Source: a beta proteobacterium AAP51
GTDB lineage: Bacteria; Pseudomonadota; Gammaproteobacteria; Burkholderiales; Burkholderiaceae_C
Direction: 5' to 3'
Assembly: GCA_001295905.1 (NCBI GenBank)
Contig: LJHT01000019.1
Coordinates: 124,001 to 188,000, forward strand
Length of the DNA stretch: 64,000 nucleotides
Of this stretch, positions 26,374 through 35,201 are shown in pieces (positions within the stretch are counted from its first letter, which is position 1; each line of letters begins with the position of its first letter). Under the pieces are notes generated by a model. It searched no databases and was not told where the DNA came from. It saw only the letters and a program-made list of their open reading frames with translations. The translations under genes were made by a program, and so were the position numbers.

Positions 26374-27606
26374 ATGAAGAAGAAGTTTCTGTTCACGCTG
26401 CTGGCGGGTGCCAGCACCCTGGCCTGCGCCCAGACCAGCGTCACCCTCTACGGCCTGATGGACGGCGGCGTCACGCACACCTCCGGTCTGCGCGGCGGCA
26501 GCATCAAGCAGCTCACCAGCGGCATCATGGAAGGCTCGCGCCTGGGCGTGCGCGTCAGCGAAGATCTGGGCGGCGGCTGGCGCGCGCTGGCAACCTTGGA
26601 GCACCGGCTCGAGCTGGACACCGGCACCAGCACCAACCGCCCGCCCAGCGGCTCGCAGCTGCCTGACCGCGTGTCGCAGGCCGCGCTGCTGGGCCTGCCC
26701 GCCCAGTTGCAGCCCGCGGTGACGGCCGTGGGCGCGCAGATCGGTGCCGGCATTGGCGTGAACCTGAACAACGCCTTCTGGGACCGCCAGATCTTCGTCG
26801 GCCTGGTCACGCCCGTGGGCGCCATCCTGGCCGGTCGCCAGTACACGCCGGCCTACGAGGTCTCGGCCACCTTCGACGCGCTGGGCACCCAGTCGGCCCT
26901 GGCCGCAGGCCAGGTGGCCTCGTTGCCGGCCTCGGTGGACATCCGCCAGTCGAATGCGCTGCAGTACCGCGTGGTGCTGGGCGGCTTCACGGCAGGCGCC
27001 ATGGTCGCGGCAGCCGAAGGTTCGGCCAGCACCGGCAAGTTCTTCGGCGCGATGGCGATGTACAAGAGCCCGGCCTTCGACATCGGCGTCGGCTACAACA
27101 CGCGCGAAAACGAGCGTGGCGCCAAGAGCCTGACGAGCACCGTCTTCGGCGTGGCGGCGCCCGTGGGCCCGGGCAAGCTCTACGGCCAGTTCGCCACCGT
27201 GCAGGACGACAACCCCACGGGGCTGTCGGGCGTGTCGGCCAGCCTGGCACCGCAGATCGGCGCGGCCGCCGCGGGCCTGGTGCAGAACGCCTTCGTCAAC
27301 GGCTTCCGCCAGGACGGCCGCCTGCTGCACGTGGGCTACAAGCTGGAAGCCGGTGTGCACACGGTCTACACCGCCTACACGAAGTTCGACGACCAGCGTG
27401 TGGCCAATGCCGACACCGCCAGCTATGGCGTGGCCTACAGCTACGCGCTGTCCAAGCGCACCGACATCAACGCTGCGCTGGTGCGCTTCAACAACACCGG
27501 CCTCGGCCAGGCGGCCCCGGGCGGCGGCGGCTACCTGGGCGGCGTGACGGCGCGCGCCGGGGCCGATTCGAACAGCCTCGCGCTGGGCGTGCGGCACCGC
27601 TTCTGA
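26374..27606 (+). CDS. Gram-negative trimeric porin (beta-proteobacterial type)
   Basis: 410 residues. The signal peptide MKKKFLFTLLAGASTLACAQ is followed by SVTLYGLMDGGV, the classic first strand of Burkholderiales/Neisseria-type general porins, and the protein ends LALGVRHRF with the terminal Phe needed for outer-membrane assembly. GSRLGVRVSEDLGGGWRA is also typical. It would let small solutes diffuse across the outer membrane; lying after garD it may serve the uronate pathway, but this is only positional. The 147 bases before it hold no gene and no clear terminator, and only a GAAAC half-site of the regulatory motif. Confidence 0.9.
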   Translation: MKKKFLFTLLAGASTLACAQTSVTLYGLMDGGVTHTSGLRGGSIKQLTSGIMEGSRLGVRVSEDLGGGWRALATLEHRLELDTGTSTNRPPSGSQLPDRVSQAALLGLPAQLQPAVTAVGAQIGAGIGVNLNNAFWDRQIFVGLVTPVGAILAGRQYTPAYEVSATFDALGTQSALAAGQVASLPASVDIRQSNALQYRVVLGGFTAGAMVAAAEGSASTGKFFGAMAMYKSPAFDIGVGYNTRENERGAKSLTSTVFGVAAPVGPGKLYGQFATVQDDNPTGLSGVSASLAPQIGAAAAGLVQNAFVNGFRQDGRLLHVGYKLEAGVHTVYTAYTKFDDQRVANADTASYGVAYSYALSKRTDINAALVRFNNTGLGQAAPGGGGYLGGVTARAGADSNSLALGVRHRF

Positions 27607-27706
27607 GGTCAGGGCCCCAACCCGGGGCTAGCACCCGCGGGCGTGCAGGCATCGCGGCTTGGCGGCCGCGGTGCCGCACCACTTCATGCCGCGCCTTCAG
27701 CCGGCT

Positions 27707-29905
27707 TCAGAACAGCGCCTGCACCTCGTCCAGGTCGACCTGCAGCTTGACGAAGGTCTCGCGCCGCAGGCTGCCACCTTCGCGCGAACGCGCGGCACCC
27801 ACGTAGACCACCGTGCCGGGCCCGTGGCGGTAGCTCCAGGTCAGCGAACCGGTGCGCGTGGCCTCGCGCAGCGTGCCGCGCTGCAGGTTGCTGCGCTGCA
27901 CGATGCCGCGCAGGTACTGGCGCGGGCCGAAATGCCACACCACCAGCCCCTGGGCCGCGGTTTCGCGGTAGGCGGGCAGCTGGGCGCCGCCCAGGCGCGC
28001 CATGTTCCAGCGCGGCTCCAGCTCCAGGAAGGGCAGGGGCCGCAGCCGCGCCATCAGGCCCAGCTGGCGGCCGCTGCGCACCACGCCGGCCTGCGTGTCG
28101 GCGCGCCGGCCCACTTCGAAATCGAGCTCGGCGAAGGTCCACCAAGGCGCCGGGGTGAACACGAAGCCGCCATGCCAGTAGCGCTCGGAAAGCAGCGCCT
28201 GCTGCGGCCCCAGGCGCTGACGGGCGTGGCCGTACCACTCCAGCCAGGCTTCGAGGTTGCGGGCGCCCGTCACCCACACCCCCGGGCGCACGGTCTGCTC
28301 CACCAGTTCACCGGTGCGCCGCTCGCGCACTTCCCAGGCCTCGGTGTTCACCCAGAGCTCGTTGAGCCCGGCCACGCCGTCGAAGCCCTGCGCCACCCAG
28401 CCGGTGATGCGGCGCACGCCGCTCTGCGTGACGAAGCCGGTGTCGTGGCGGAAACCGGCCGAGGTGTCGTCCAGGCTCAGGTTGGCTTCGGTGCGCTCGC
28501 GGTTGTAGAAGACGCGGGCGTAGCGGCGCTGGCCGTCTTCAGCGCGGCCGCGCTGCAGCTGGCCGCTGCCGTCGTCCAGCGCCGAGGTGCGTGAGGCGAG
28601 CCACTGCGCGCGAAGCCGCCAGTGCGGGTTCAGCTGCCAGGCCAGGTCGGGGCCCAGCACCTCGTTGCTGCCGCGCCCGGCTTCGTAGCGGCGTGCCGCC
28701 AGCAGCAGGCCGCCCTGCAGGCCGGCGCGGTCGGCCTGCACGCGGCCGGCCAGCACCTGCGAGGCCGGCTGCTCGGCGGCGCTGCTGCCGTAGGCGCCGG
28801 GCAGCAGCACCAGGCCGCCACCTTCGTCGCTGATGGCAAAGGCGGTGCCGGCCAGGCCGGCGTCGCGCCAGGTGGCGCGCAGGCCGCCGCGGGGTGCGGT
28901 GAGGCTGCGCGTGTACAGCGCTTCGGTGGGGCTGCGCAGCAGGTCGCTGCTTTCGAAGAAGAAGGGCCGCTTCTCGCTCAGGAAGAGGGCGAAGCGCTCG
29001 TTGCCGCGCAGCTGCGGCACGTCCAGCGCCACCTGCGAAAAATCGGGGTTCAGCGTCGCGTCGACGATGAGCTCGGCACGCGGCCGCCACTTCAGGTCGA
29101 GGCTGGCCTCGGTGCGCGTGCGGGTGCTGTTTGCAGGGCCGAGGCCCTCGTCCTCGCGGCGCCAGGTCAGGCCGGGGCGCAGGCTGAGGAAGGCGTGCTG
29201 CTCGGGCAGGCGCACGTTGTCCAGCGGTTGCAGGGTGTCGATGAAGCTGGCGGCCTCACGCGGAATGAGCACCGAGGTGGCCATGTGGAATTGCTCGCGC
29301 GGCAGCCGCCGCGCCACCATCACGCGCCAGGTGGCGGCCGGGTCTTCCGAAAAGCGCAGCGAGGCAAAGGGCAGCCGCAACACCGCCGTCCAGCCGTGGG
29401 GCGTGCGCTGGATGGCGGCGTCCCAGTCGAAATCGGGCGCGAAGTCTTCGCTGTCGTCGGCCGCGGTGTGCATGCCATCGGCGCGGCTGCCGGCGGCATT
29501 CACGCGGAAGAACTGCGCCGCGCGCCGGCTGCCGATGGCGTCGATGTAGACGACCACGAAGTCCTGGGTGCGGTTGATCTGGTCGTGCCGCACCAGCGGC
29601 GCGCGTATCTGCGCGGGCTCGGTGTCCAGCGCCGTGATGCCCACGTAGAGCGCCTGCCCATCCATCAGCCACTGCACCTGCGTGGCCTGGGGCGGCGCCG
29701 CGCCGAGGTTGGGCGTCTTCTCGACGAAGTGGGTGTAGGCGGGCGCGCGCTGCCAGGCCGGGTGGTCCAGGCGGCCGTCCAGGCGGATGCGCTCGCCCGC
29801 CTGCAGGCGTTCGGCACGCATGGCGCTGCCCGGGCTGGCGGCGGCCGTGCCGGTGGCCAGCGCCGCGGCCGCCAGCAGCAGCCAGGTGATGAATCGCTCA
29901 AGCAT
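27707..29905 (-). CDS. CBM9-like / DUF5916 outer-membrane protein, function unknown
   Basis: 732 residues. A signal peptide (MLERFITWLLLAAAALATG) precedes a carbohydrate-binding family 9-like sandwich (about 35-220: IRLDGRLDHPAWQRA, GWTAVLRLPFASLRFSEDP) and a long beta-rich region of the DUF5916 kind (DATLNPDFSQVALDVPQL, FALFLSEKRPFFFESSDLL) that looks like an outer-membrane barrel. Proteins of this architecture are common in polysaccharide-degrading bacteria, but their biochemical role is not established. The upstream reading frame continues for 450 codons without homology, so the ATG at 29905 next to the signal peptide is taken as the start. It converges on the porin gene. Confidence 0.82.
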   Translation of the reverse strand: MLERFITWLLLAAAALATGTAAASPGSAMRAERLQAGERIRLDGRLDHPAWQRAPAYTHFVEKTPNLGAAPPQATQVQWLMDGQALYVGITALDTEPAQIRAPLVRHDQINRTQDFVVVYIDAIGSRRAAQFFRVNAAGSRADGMHTAADDSEDFAPDFDWDAAIQRTPHGWTAVLRLPFASLRFSEDPAATWRVMVARRLPREQFHMATSVLIPREAASFIDTLQPLDNVRLPEQHAFLSLRPGLTWRREDEGLGPANSTRTRTEASLDLKWRPRAELIVDATLNPDFSQVALDVPQLRGNERFALFLSEKRPFFFESSDLLRSPTEALYTRSLTAPRGGLRATWRDAGLAGTAFAISDEGGGLVLLPGAYGSSAAEQPASQVLAGRVQADRAGLQGGLLLAARRYEAGRGSNEVLGPDLAWQLNPHWRLRAQWLASRTSALDDGSGQLQRGRAEDGQRRYARVFYNRERTEANLSLDDTSAGFRHDTGFVTQSGVRRITGWVAQGFDGVAGLNELWVNTEAWEVRERRTGELVEQTVRPGVWVTGARNLEAWLEWYGHARQRLGPQQALLSERYWHGGFVFTPAPWWTFAELDFEVGRRADTQAGVVRSGRQLGLMARLRPLPFLELEPRWNMARLGGAQLPAYRETAAQGLVVWHFGPRQYLRGIVQRSNLQRGTLREATRTGSLTWSYRHGPGTVVYVGAARSREGGSLRRETFVKLQVDLDEVQALF

Positions 29906-30034
29906 GGGCGCGAATGCTAGGGCCAGCGGCACGCACCGAAGGCACCGCCGGTAGGGCTGGGTGCCCCGGAGCCCGCCTCGGCCCTCTTTAGACTGCGGCC
30001 CGGCGCGTTCGCGCATCACACGGCCCACCACCCC

Positions 30035-31774
30035 ATGCCCTTCAGAAACCGACTCTCGGCGCTGGTCCGGGCCCCGCTGTGGTCGCCGCTGCCCTGGGTG
30101 GTGGCGGGCGCCTACCTGGCGCTCTTCCTGGTGCTGGACTGGGTGAGCTTCGGGCGCCCGCTCGAGGGGCTGCACATTACCCCCTGGAACCCGCAGCCGG
30201 CGCTGGCGGTGGCGCTGCTGCTGGCCAGCCGCCGGTTGTGGTGGGTGGTGTTCGTGGCGCTGCTGGCGGCCGAAGTGCTGGTGCGCGGCGTGCCGGGCGA
30301 CCTGTTCGTGATGACGCTGGCCGCCGCCGCGCTGACCTGCAGCTACCTGGCCATGGCCGCCGCTTTCGAGCGCACCCTGGGCGAGGGCTGGCACTTCCGC
30401 GGCGGGCGCGACATGTCGTGGTTCCTCGCCATCATCGTCATCGGTGCGATGTTCAGCAGCGGGGTGTATGTCGGCGCCTACGCGGTGGGTGGTCTGCCAC
30501 CGCCCGGGCCCTTGTGGCTGGCCATGGCGCGCTACTGGCTGGGCGACGTGGTGGGCATGCTCGTCACCCTGCCCATCCTGGTGGCGATGATGGACGCCGA
30601 ACGGCGCCAGCGCCTGTGGCACGCGCTGCGCCAGCGCCAGGCCTGGCTGATAGGCGCGCTCATCGTGGCGCAGCTGGGGCTGCTGCTGGAGCGCGGCGGC
30701 GGCAGCTTCGACCTCTCTTACCTGCTGCTGCTGCCGGTGATCTGGGCCTCGATGCGCTTCGGCGTGGCCGGCGCGGTGCTGGCTTCCCTGCTGACGCAGA
30801 TCGGGCTGATCGTGGGCACGCAGTTCGGCCCCCACGACGACCGGCTCGTCTTCGAACTGCAGCTGCTGATGGCCACCATCACCACCACCGCGCTGCTGCT
30901 GGGCGTGGTGGTCGACGAGCGCGCCCGCACCGACGCCGAACTGCGCCGCACGCTGCGGCTGGCTGCGGCCGGGCAGATGTCGGCCGCGCTGGCCCATGAG
31001 CTGAGCCAGCCGCTGAACGCCATCGGCCTGTACGCGCAGGCCCTGGACCTGCTGGCGCCGAAGGACCGGGGCCCGTCTGCCGAGGAAGCGGCGCGGCTGC
31101 CCGACGTGGCGCGGCGCATGGCCGCCGAGGCGCGCCGGGCCAGCGAGGTGATCAAGCGGCTGCGCGACTTCTTCCGCAGCGGCGACACCCGGCTCGAGCC
31201 CGTGGCGGTGCAGCAGCTGGTGGAGGACGCGCTGCGCGCTCAGGCCACGCGGGTGCACAGCAGCGGCGCCCGCATCACCACGGCACTGCCCGAGAACCTG
31301 CCCGAGGTGTGGGCCGACCCGGTGCAGTTGCAGGTGGTGCTGCGCAATCTGCTGGCCAATGCCTTGGATGCGGCCCTGGATGCGGCGGTGGATGCGTCAC
31401 TCGACACTGCACCCGACGCTGCACGGGCCACCCCGCCGGGCGCTGCCGCCGCCGCGCGGCCCGCCAGGCCCGCGCCGGTGGCCGAGGTGGGCTTGCAGGC
31501 CCTGGCCGACGACAGGCAGCTGACCTTCATCGTCACCGACAACGGCCTGGGCCTGAGCCCGGCGATGGCCGCGGCCATTCTCGAGCCGGCCGCCGGCGGC
31601 GTGTCCACCAAGGCCGGCGGCATGGGCGTGGGCCTGAGCATCTGCCGCGCCATCATCGAGGCCCATGGCGGGCGCCTGTGGGCCGAGCCTGGGCCCCAGG
31701 GGCGGCTGTGCTTCACGCTGCCGCTGGGCAACCCGGTGCATGATGGCGACCCCATCGCGCGCGCCCAGCCCTGA
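30035..31774 (+). CDS. Sensor histidine kinase with N-terminal MASE1 membrane domain
   Basis: 579 residues. About eight membrane segments (residues 15-300) form a MASE1-type sensor (WNPQPALAVALLLASRR, RYWLGDVVGMLVTLPIL). A dimerisation and phosphoacceptor domain has His321 in AALAHELSQPLNAI, and the ATPase domain carries the N box NLLANALDAAL, DNGLGL and GMGVGLSICR. A low-complexity Ala/Asp/Pro insert of about 45 residues (LDAAVDASLDTAPDA and on) separates the N box from the following strand. The response regulator gene starts 27 bases downstream, so the pair forms one two-component system. The signal sensed is unknown. Confidence 0.9.
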   Translation: MPFRNRLSALVRAPLWSPLPWVVAGAYLALFLVLDWVSFGRPLEGLHITPWNPQPALAVALLLASRRLWWVVFVALLAAEVLVRGVPGDLFVMTLAAAALTCSYLAMAAAFERTLGEGWHFRGGRDMSWFLAIIVIGAMFSSGVYVGAYAVGGLPPPGPLWLAMARYWLGDVVGMLVTLPILVAMMDAERRQRLWHALRQRQAWLIGALIVAQLGLLLERGGGSFDLSYLLLLPVIWASMRFGVAGAVLASLLTQIGLIVGTQFGPHDDRLVFELQLLMATITTTALLLGVVVDERARTDAELRRTLRLAAAGQMSAALAHELSQPLNAIGLYAQALDLLAPKDRGPSAEEAARLPDVARRMAAEARRASEVIKRLRDFFRSGDTRLEPVAVQQLVEDALRAQATRVHSSGARITTALPENLPEVWADPVQLQVVLRNLLANALDAALDAAVDASLDTAPDAARATPPGAAAAARPARPAPVAEVGLQALADDRQLTFIVTDNGLGLSPAMAAAILEPAAGGVSTKAGGMGVGLSICRAIIEAHGGRLWAEPGPQGRLCFTLPLGNPVHDGDPIARAQP

Positions 31775-31801
31775 GCGCTGTATCCCTGAGCCCCCAGCCC
31801 C

Positions 31802-32431
31802 ATGCACGCCCAGACCGTCTTCATCGTCGACGACGACGCTGCCGTCCGTGATGCCATGTCCCTGCTGCTCAGCCTGCGGGGCCATGCCAGCGCCTGCTTC
31901 GCTTCGGCGGAAGACTTCCTCTCGGCCCTGCAGCCCGGCTGGCGCGGCTGCGTGGTCGCCGACATCCGCATGTCGGGCATGACGGGTCTGGAGCTGCAGG
32001 CGCAACTGCGCACGCGCGCACCGCAGCTGCCCGTCATCGTCATCACGGCCCACGGTGACGTCAACGCGGCACGCCAGGCCTTCCTGAACCAGGCCGTGGA
32101 CTTCATCGAAAAGCCCTTCGACGGCGAACAGCTGCTGCAGGCCATCGCGCGCGCGCTCGGCCGCGCAAGCCCCGCGGCCGCGCCCGAGGCGGCCCCTGCC
32201 GAAGGGCCGGGTGAGACGCCGGAAAAGGTGCTGCTGTCGCCGCGCGAATTCGAGGTGATGGAACTGCTGGTGCGCGGCCTGCACAACCGCGCCATTGCCG
32301 ACGAACTGGGCATCAGCCACCGCACGGTGGAGGTTCACAAGGCCCGGGTGCTGGACAAGCTCAACGTGCGCAACGTCGTCGAGCTGGTGCGCCTGGTCGA
32401 AGCCCAGAAGGACAAGCCGCCCACCGCCTGA
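31802..32431 (+). CDS. FixJ/NarL-type response regulator
   Basis: 209 residues. The receiver domain (1-122) has the acidic pair in VFIVDDDAAVRDAM, phospho-acceptor Asp54 in VVADIRMSGMTG, Thr in VIVITAHGD and Lys in FIEKPFDG. An Ala/Pro linker leads to a LuxR-type helix-turn-helix (about 142-200: LSPREFEVMELLVRG, IADELGISHRTVEVHKARV). It is encoded right after the MASE1 kinase and is its likely partner. Two perfect inverted repeats lie in the 183 bases that follow its stop and may be targets, which is speculative. Confidence 0.93.
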   Translation: MHAQTVFIVDDDAAVRDAMSLLLSLRGHASACFASAEDFLSALQPGWRGCVVADIRMSGMTGLELQAQLRTRAPQLPVIVITAHGDVNAARQAFLNQAVDFIEKPFDGEQLLQAIARALGRASPAAAPEAAPAEGPGETPEKVLLSPREFEVMELLVRGLHNRAIADELGISHRTVEVHKARVLDKLNVRNVVELVRLVEAQKDKPPTA

Positions 32432-32496
32432 GCGGCGGACCTCAGGGAACGGCGTAGGAACGACGCGCCCGGCTCGGTTCACCACGCGGTGCGCGC

Positions 32497-32516
32497 CGTA
32501 AGGGCCGGCCCTTACG
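32497..32516. promoter_or_regulatory. Perfect 20-base palindrome downstream of the response regulator
   Basis: CGTAAGGGCCGGCCCTTACG is a perfect palindrome with no spacer, 65 bases after the response regulator stop and 98 bases before the small membrane protein. The lack of a loop favours a protein-binding site over a terminator. Which protein, if any, binds is unknown. Confidence 0.4.
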
Positions 32517-32569
32517 TCCGCGCGCGAATGGTCACGGCGGGGCGCTGCCCCTAGCGTTGCGCTTCCGTC

Positions 32570-32592
32570 GACGGATGGCGGTTTCATCCGTC
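32570..32592. other. Perfect 8-bp hairpin just upstream of the small membrane protein gene
   Basis: GACGGATG (32570-32577) and CATCCGTC (32585-32592) pair perfectly around a seven-base loop. It ends 22 bases before the ATG at 32615, so it could act as a leader structure, an operator or a terminator; no T-run follows. Confidence 0.4.
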
Positions 32593-32614
32593 CGAGCCCT
32601 CCGAGACCGCAGCC

Positions 32615-32941
32615 ATGAACCGAATCTGGCCCGCCCTGCTGCCCGAACTGAAGCGCTTCCCATCGGCCGAGCGCGACCAGGCCGTGAAGACGGCCAGGCA
32701 GACGCCGTTGGAAGCGCTGGAGCTGGCCGCCACGGCTGCCGGGCTGGTGGCGGTGACGGCTCTCACGAAGCTGGCCCTCAATGTGGCCACCAGTGCACCC
32801 GATCTGGCGTCGCGCCTGGAAGGTGCGCTGCTGAACTTCGCGGTGGCCTTGCCGATGCTCGTGGCCGTGCTCGGGCCGGTGCACCTGCGCCGCGTGCGCC
32901 GCGGGCTGAGAGACCAGCTGACCCGCCGCGAAGGCGCCTGA
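32615..32941 (+). CDS. Small hypothetical membrane protein
   Basis: 108 residues, not recognised. An amphipathic N-terminus (LLPELKRFPSAERDQAVKTA) is followed by two hydrophobic stretches (LELAATAAGLVAVTALTKLA and LLNFAVALPMLVAVLGPVHL) and a basic C-terminus (RRVRRGLRDQLTRREG), consistent with a two-helix inner-membrane protein with both ends inside. The ATG follows a region with two inverted repeats. It lies between the two-component genes and tolB on the same strand, with no evident link to either. Its coding status rests on frame composition and the membrane pattern. Confidence 0.55.
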   Translation: MNRIWPALLPELKRFPSAERDQAVKTARQTPLEALELAATAAGLVAVTALTKLALNVATSAPDLASRLEGALLNFAVALPMLVAVLGPVHLRRVRRGLRDQLTRREGA

Positions 32942-33113
32942 AGCGCACGGGCCGTGCTTTGGCCCGAAGCACCGCAAGCCCAAAGGACTTGCCCACCCCT
33001 CATCGTGCTTGCGCGGCGTGTGCGGGCTGGGTGCGTGAAGGCCCGTAAGGAAGCCCGGCCGAGGGTGCGCACTTGGGTGCATCGGTTTGACGGTGCCCCT
33101 GCCGCCCGCTGCA

Positions 33114-34418
33114 ATGCGGGCAATGTTGAACCCCGCCACGCCCCTGCGCCGCCACGCCTTGAAGCGCCTGGGCCTGTGCGCCGCGCTCTCGGTGGCCGGC
33201 CTGCCGGCGGCTCATGCCGCAACGCGCCTGGAGATCGTCGGCGTCGGCGCGACCCGGGTGACGGTGATCGTGGCGCCCTTCGACGGCGATGTCGCGGGTG
33301 CCGGCGCGGATGACAGCCACGCCGAAGCCGCCTTCCACCGCGTGCTGGCACAGGATTTCGAGCGCAGCGGCCTGCTGCGCCCGTTGGAAGCCACCCCCGA
33401 GCTGGCCGGCGCGATGGACGCGCGCGTGCAGGGCAGCGTGCAGCCCTTGCCCGATGGCCAGCTCAGCGTGCGCTGGACGCTGTGGGACCCCTTGCGCCGC
33501 GTGGAGCTGGCCACGCAGCAGCTCAAGGCCACGCCGGCCGAGCGTCGGCTGGTGGCCCACCGCATTGCCGACACGGTGCAGGAACTGCTGACCGGCGTGC
33601 GCGGCGTGAACGCCACGCGCATCGCCTACATCGTGCAGGACGGCGCGCGCCACCTGCTGAAGGTGGCCGACGCCGACGGCCACAACCACCGCACCGCGCT
33701 GACGAGTCACGAGTCCATCATCAGCCCGGCCTGGTCGCCGCAGGGCGACGAGCTGGCCTATGTGTCGTTCGAGCAAGGCCGTGCGCAGGTGTGGGTGCAG
33801 GCACTGAAGACCGGCCGCCGCCAGGCGCTGGCGGCCTACCGGGGCTCGAACAGCGCGCCGGCCTGGTCGCCCGATGGCCGGCAGGTGGCCTTCGCCTCGT
33901 CGCGCGATGGCACCACGCAGCTCTTCATCGTCGCGCGCGACGGCGGTTCGCCGCGCCGCGTGGCGCCCAGCACCGCCATCGACACCGAGCCCGCCTGGGC
34001 GCCGGACGGCCGCAGCCTCTACTTCACCAGCGACCGCGGCGGCAGCCCGCAGATCTACCGCGTGGGGCTCGAAAGCGGGGTGGTCGAGCGCGTGAGCTTC
34101 GACGCCTACAGCGTCAGCCCCAGCATCAGCCCGCAAGGCGACAAGCTCGCCTACATCTCGAACCAGGAAGGCGCGCTGCGTGTGGTGGTCAAGACCCTGG
34201 CTTCGGGCGCGGTGAAGACCGTCACGCGTTCGGTCGAGGACGAGCGGCCCAGCTTCGCCCCGAACGGCCGCCTGCTGGTCTATGCCACCCGCGAAGGGCG
34301 TCGCGACCTGCTGATGACGAGTTCGATCGACGGCCGCGTGCAGACCCGCCTGCTCGGCACCCTGGCCGATGTGCGTGAGCCCGCCTGGGGCCCGTGGCCG
34401 GAGGCGCGCACGGGCTGA
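33114..34418 (+). CDS. tolB: Tol-Pal system periplasmic protein TolB
   Basis: 434 residues. A signal peptide (ending near AHAATRLEIVGVGAT) leads to the N-terminal alpha/beta domain (about 40-165, VIVAPFDGD, FERSGLL) and a six-bladed propeller with repeated PAWSPxG motifs (ISPAWSPQGDELAYVSF, SAPAWSPDGRQVAFAS, EPAWAPDGRSLYFTSD). TolB binds Pal and helps outer-membrane constriction at division. The ATG at 33114 is chosen; a TTG at 33087 would add nine residues, and the ATG at 33123 is also possible. pal follows 89 bases later. tolQ, tolR and tolA, usually directly upstream, are not here. Confidence 0.92.
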   Translation: MRAMLNPATPLRRHALKRLGLCAALSVAGLPAAHAATRLEIVGVGATRVTVIVAPFDGDVAGAGADDSHAEAAFHRVLAQDFERSGLLRPLEATPELAGAMDARVQGSVQPLPDGQLSVRWTLWDPLRRVELATQQLKATPAERRLVAHRIADTVQELLTGVRGVNATRIAYIVQDGARHLLKVADADGHNHRTALTSHESIISPAWSPQGDELAYVSFEQGRAQVWVQALKTGRRQALAAYRGSNSAPAWSPDGRQVAFASSRDGTTQLFIVARDGGSPRRVAPSTAIDTEPAWAPDGRSLYFTSDRGGSPQIYRVGLESGVVERVSFDAYSVSPSISPQGDKLAYISNQEGALRVVVKTLASGAVKTVTRSVEDERPSFAPNGRLLVYATREGRRDLLMTSSIDGRVQTRLLGTLADVREPAWGPWPEARTG

Positions 34419-34507
34419 TGGCGCCCGGGCCCTGCAGCCCGACCCTTTCGCTTTTCCCTTGGACCTGGTGTCCGTGTTCTTTGGCCTTCAACCCTGGAGA
34501 GATCTTC

Positions 34508-35056
34508 ATGACCCGTCTGCTCGTTTCGCTTTCGCTCGTTGCCGCAGCCACCGCGCTGGTGGGTTGCGCTTCCAAGACGCCGCTGGCCAGCGCGCCCGCG
34601 GCCGCGCCCGTGGCCGCCGCCGCGCCGGCCCAGACCGCCACCGCGCCGGCCGCGCAGACGGGTGCCACCGGCACCGGCGACGTGGCTGCCGTGGACCTCA
34701 CGCGCCAGGCCAACGCGTCCTTCGCCGAGCTGTCGCGCATGGTCTATTTCGACTTCGACAGCTTCGCCATCCGGCCCGACTTCAAGCCCGTGGTCGACGG
34801 CCATGCGCGCCGCCTGGCCAGCGAGCGCAACGGGCGCCTGGTGATCGCCGGCCACGCCGACGAGCGCGGCAGCCGCGAATACAACCTGGCCCTGGGCCAG
34901 AAGCGCGCCGATGCCGTGGCCCGCAGCATCGTGCTGCTGGGTGGCGATGCCGCGCGCATCGAGACCGTGAGCTTCGGCGAAGAGCGTCCCAAGGCGCAGG
35001 GCCGCAGCGAAGAGGCCTGGGCGCAGAACCGCCGCGCCGAGCTGCAGAAGCAGTAA
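34508..35056 (+). CDS. pal: Peptidoglycan-associated lipoprotein Pal
   Basis: 182 residues. The lipoprotein signal ends in the lipobox ALVGC, followed by an Ala/Pro/Thr linker of about 50 residues and an OmpA-type peptidoglycan-binding domain (about 78-180). Family motifs are VYFDFDSFAIRPDF, GHADERGSREYNLALGQKRA and VSFGEERPKA, with the Asp and Arg that hold diaminopimelate. The usual GHTDERG reads GHADERG here. The start ATG at 34508 has a GGAGAG ribosome site. It anchors the outer membrane to peptidoglycan and partners TolB encoded upstream. Confidence 0.94.
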   Translation: MTRLLVSLSLVAAATALVGCASKTPLASAPAAAPVAAAAPAQTATAPAAQTGATGTGDVAAVDLTRQANASFAELSRMVYFDFDSFAIRPDFKPVVDGHARRLASERNGRLVIAGHADERGSREYNLALGQKRADAVARSIVLLGGDAARIETVSFGEERPKAQGRSEEAWAQNRRAELQKQ

Positions 35057-35201
35057 GGCCCGCAAGCGAGCCCCGGCACGCGGCCCTGCGGCACGTGCCT
35101 GGCGTCACGCGGGCCCGGCCGGCGGGCGGCCTGTGTTAGCTTCGTCGGGCGGCAGCGGCAGGAACGCCTTGCCGGCCTGCCCTTCCGCCCGACCGCTGCC
35201 C

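Noticed and set aside
27614-27628. Possible terminator (GCCCC-loop-GGGGC) after the porin
   Set aside because: Stem is only five pairs, there is no T-run, and many such stems arise by chance in this GC-rich sequence.
29906-31258. N-terminal extension of the CBM9/DUF5916 frame by about 450 codons
   Set aside because: The extension is antisense to the histidine kinase and contains Gln/His/Arg-rich sequence without domains, whereas a signal peptide begins exactly at the ATG at 29905.
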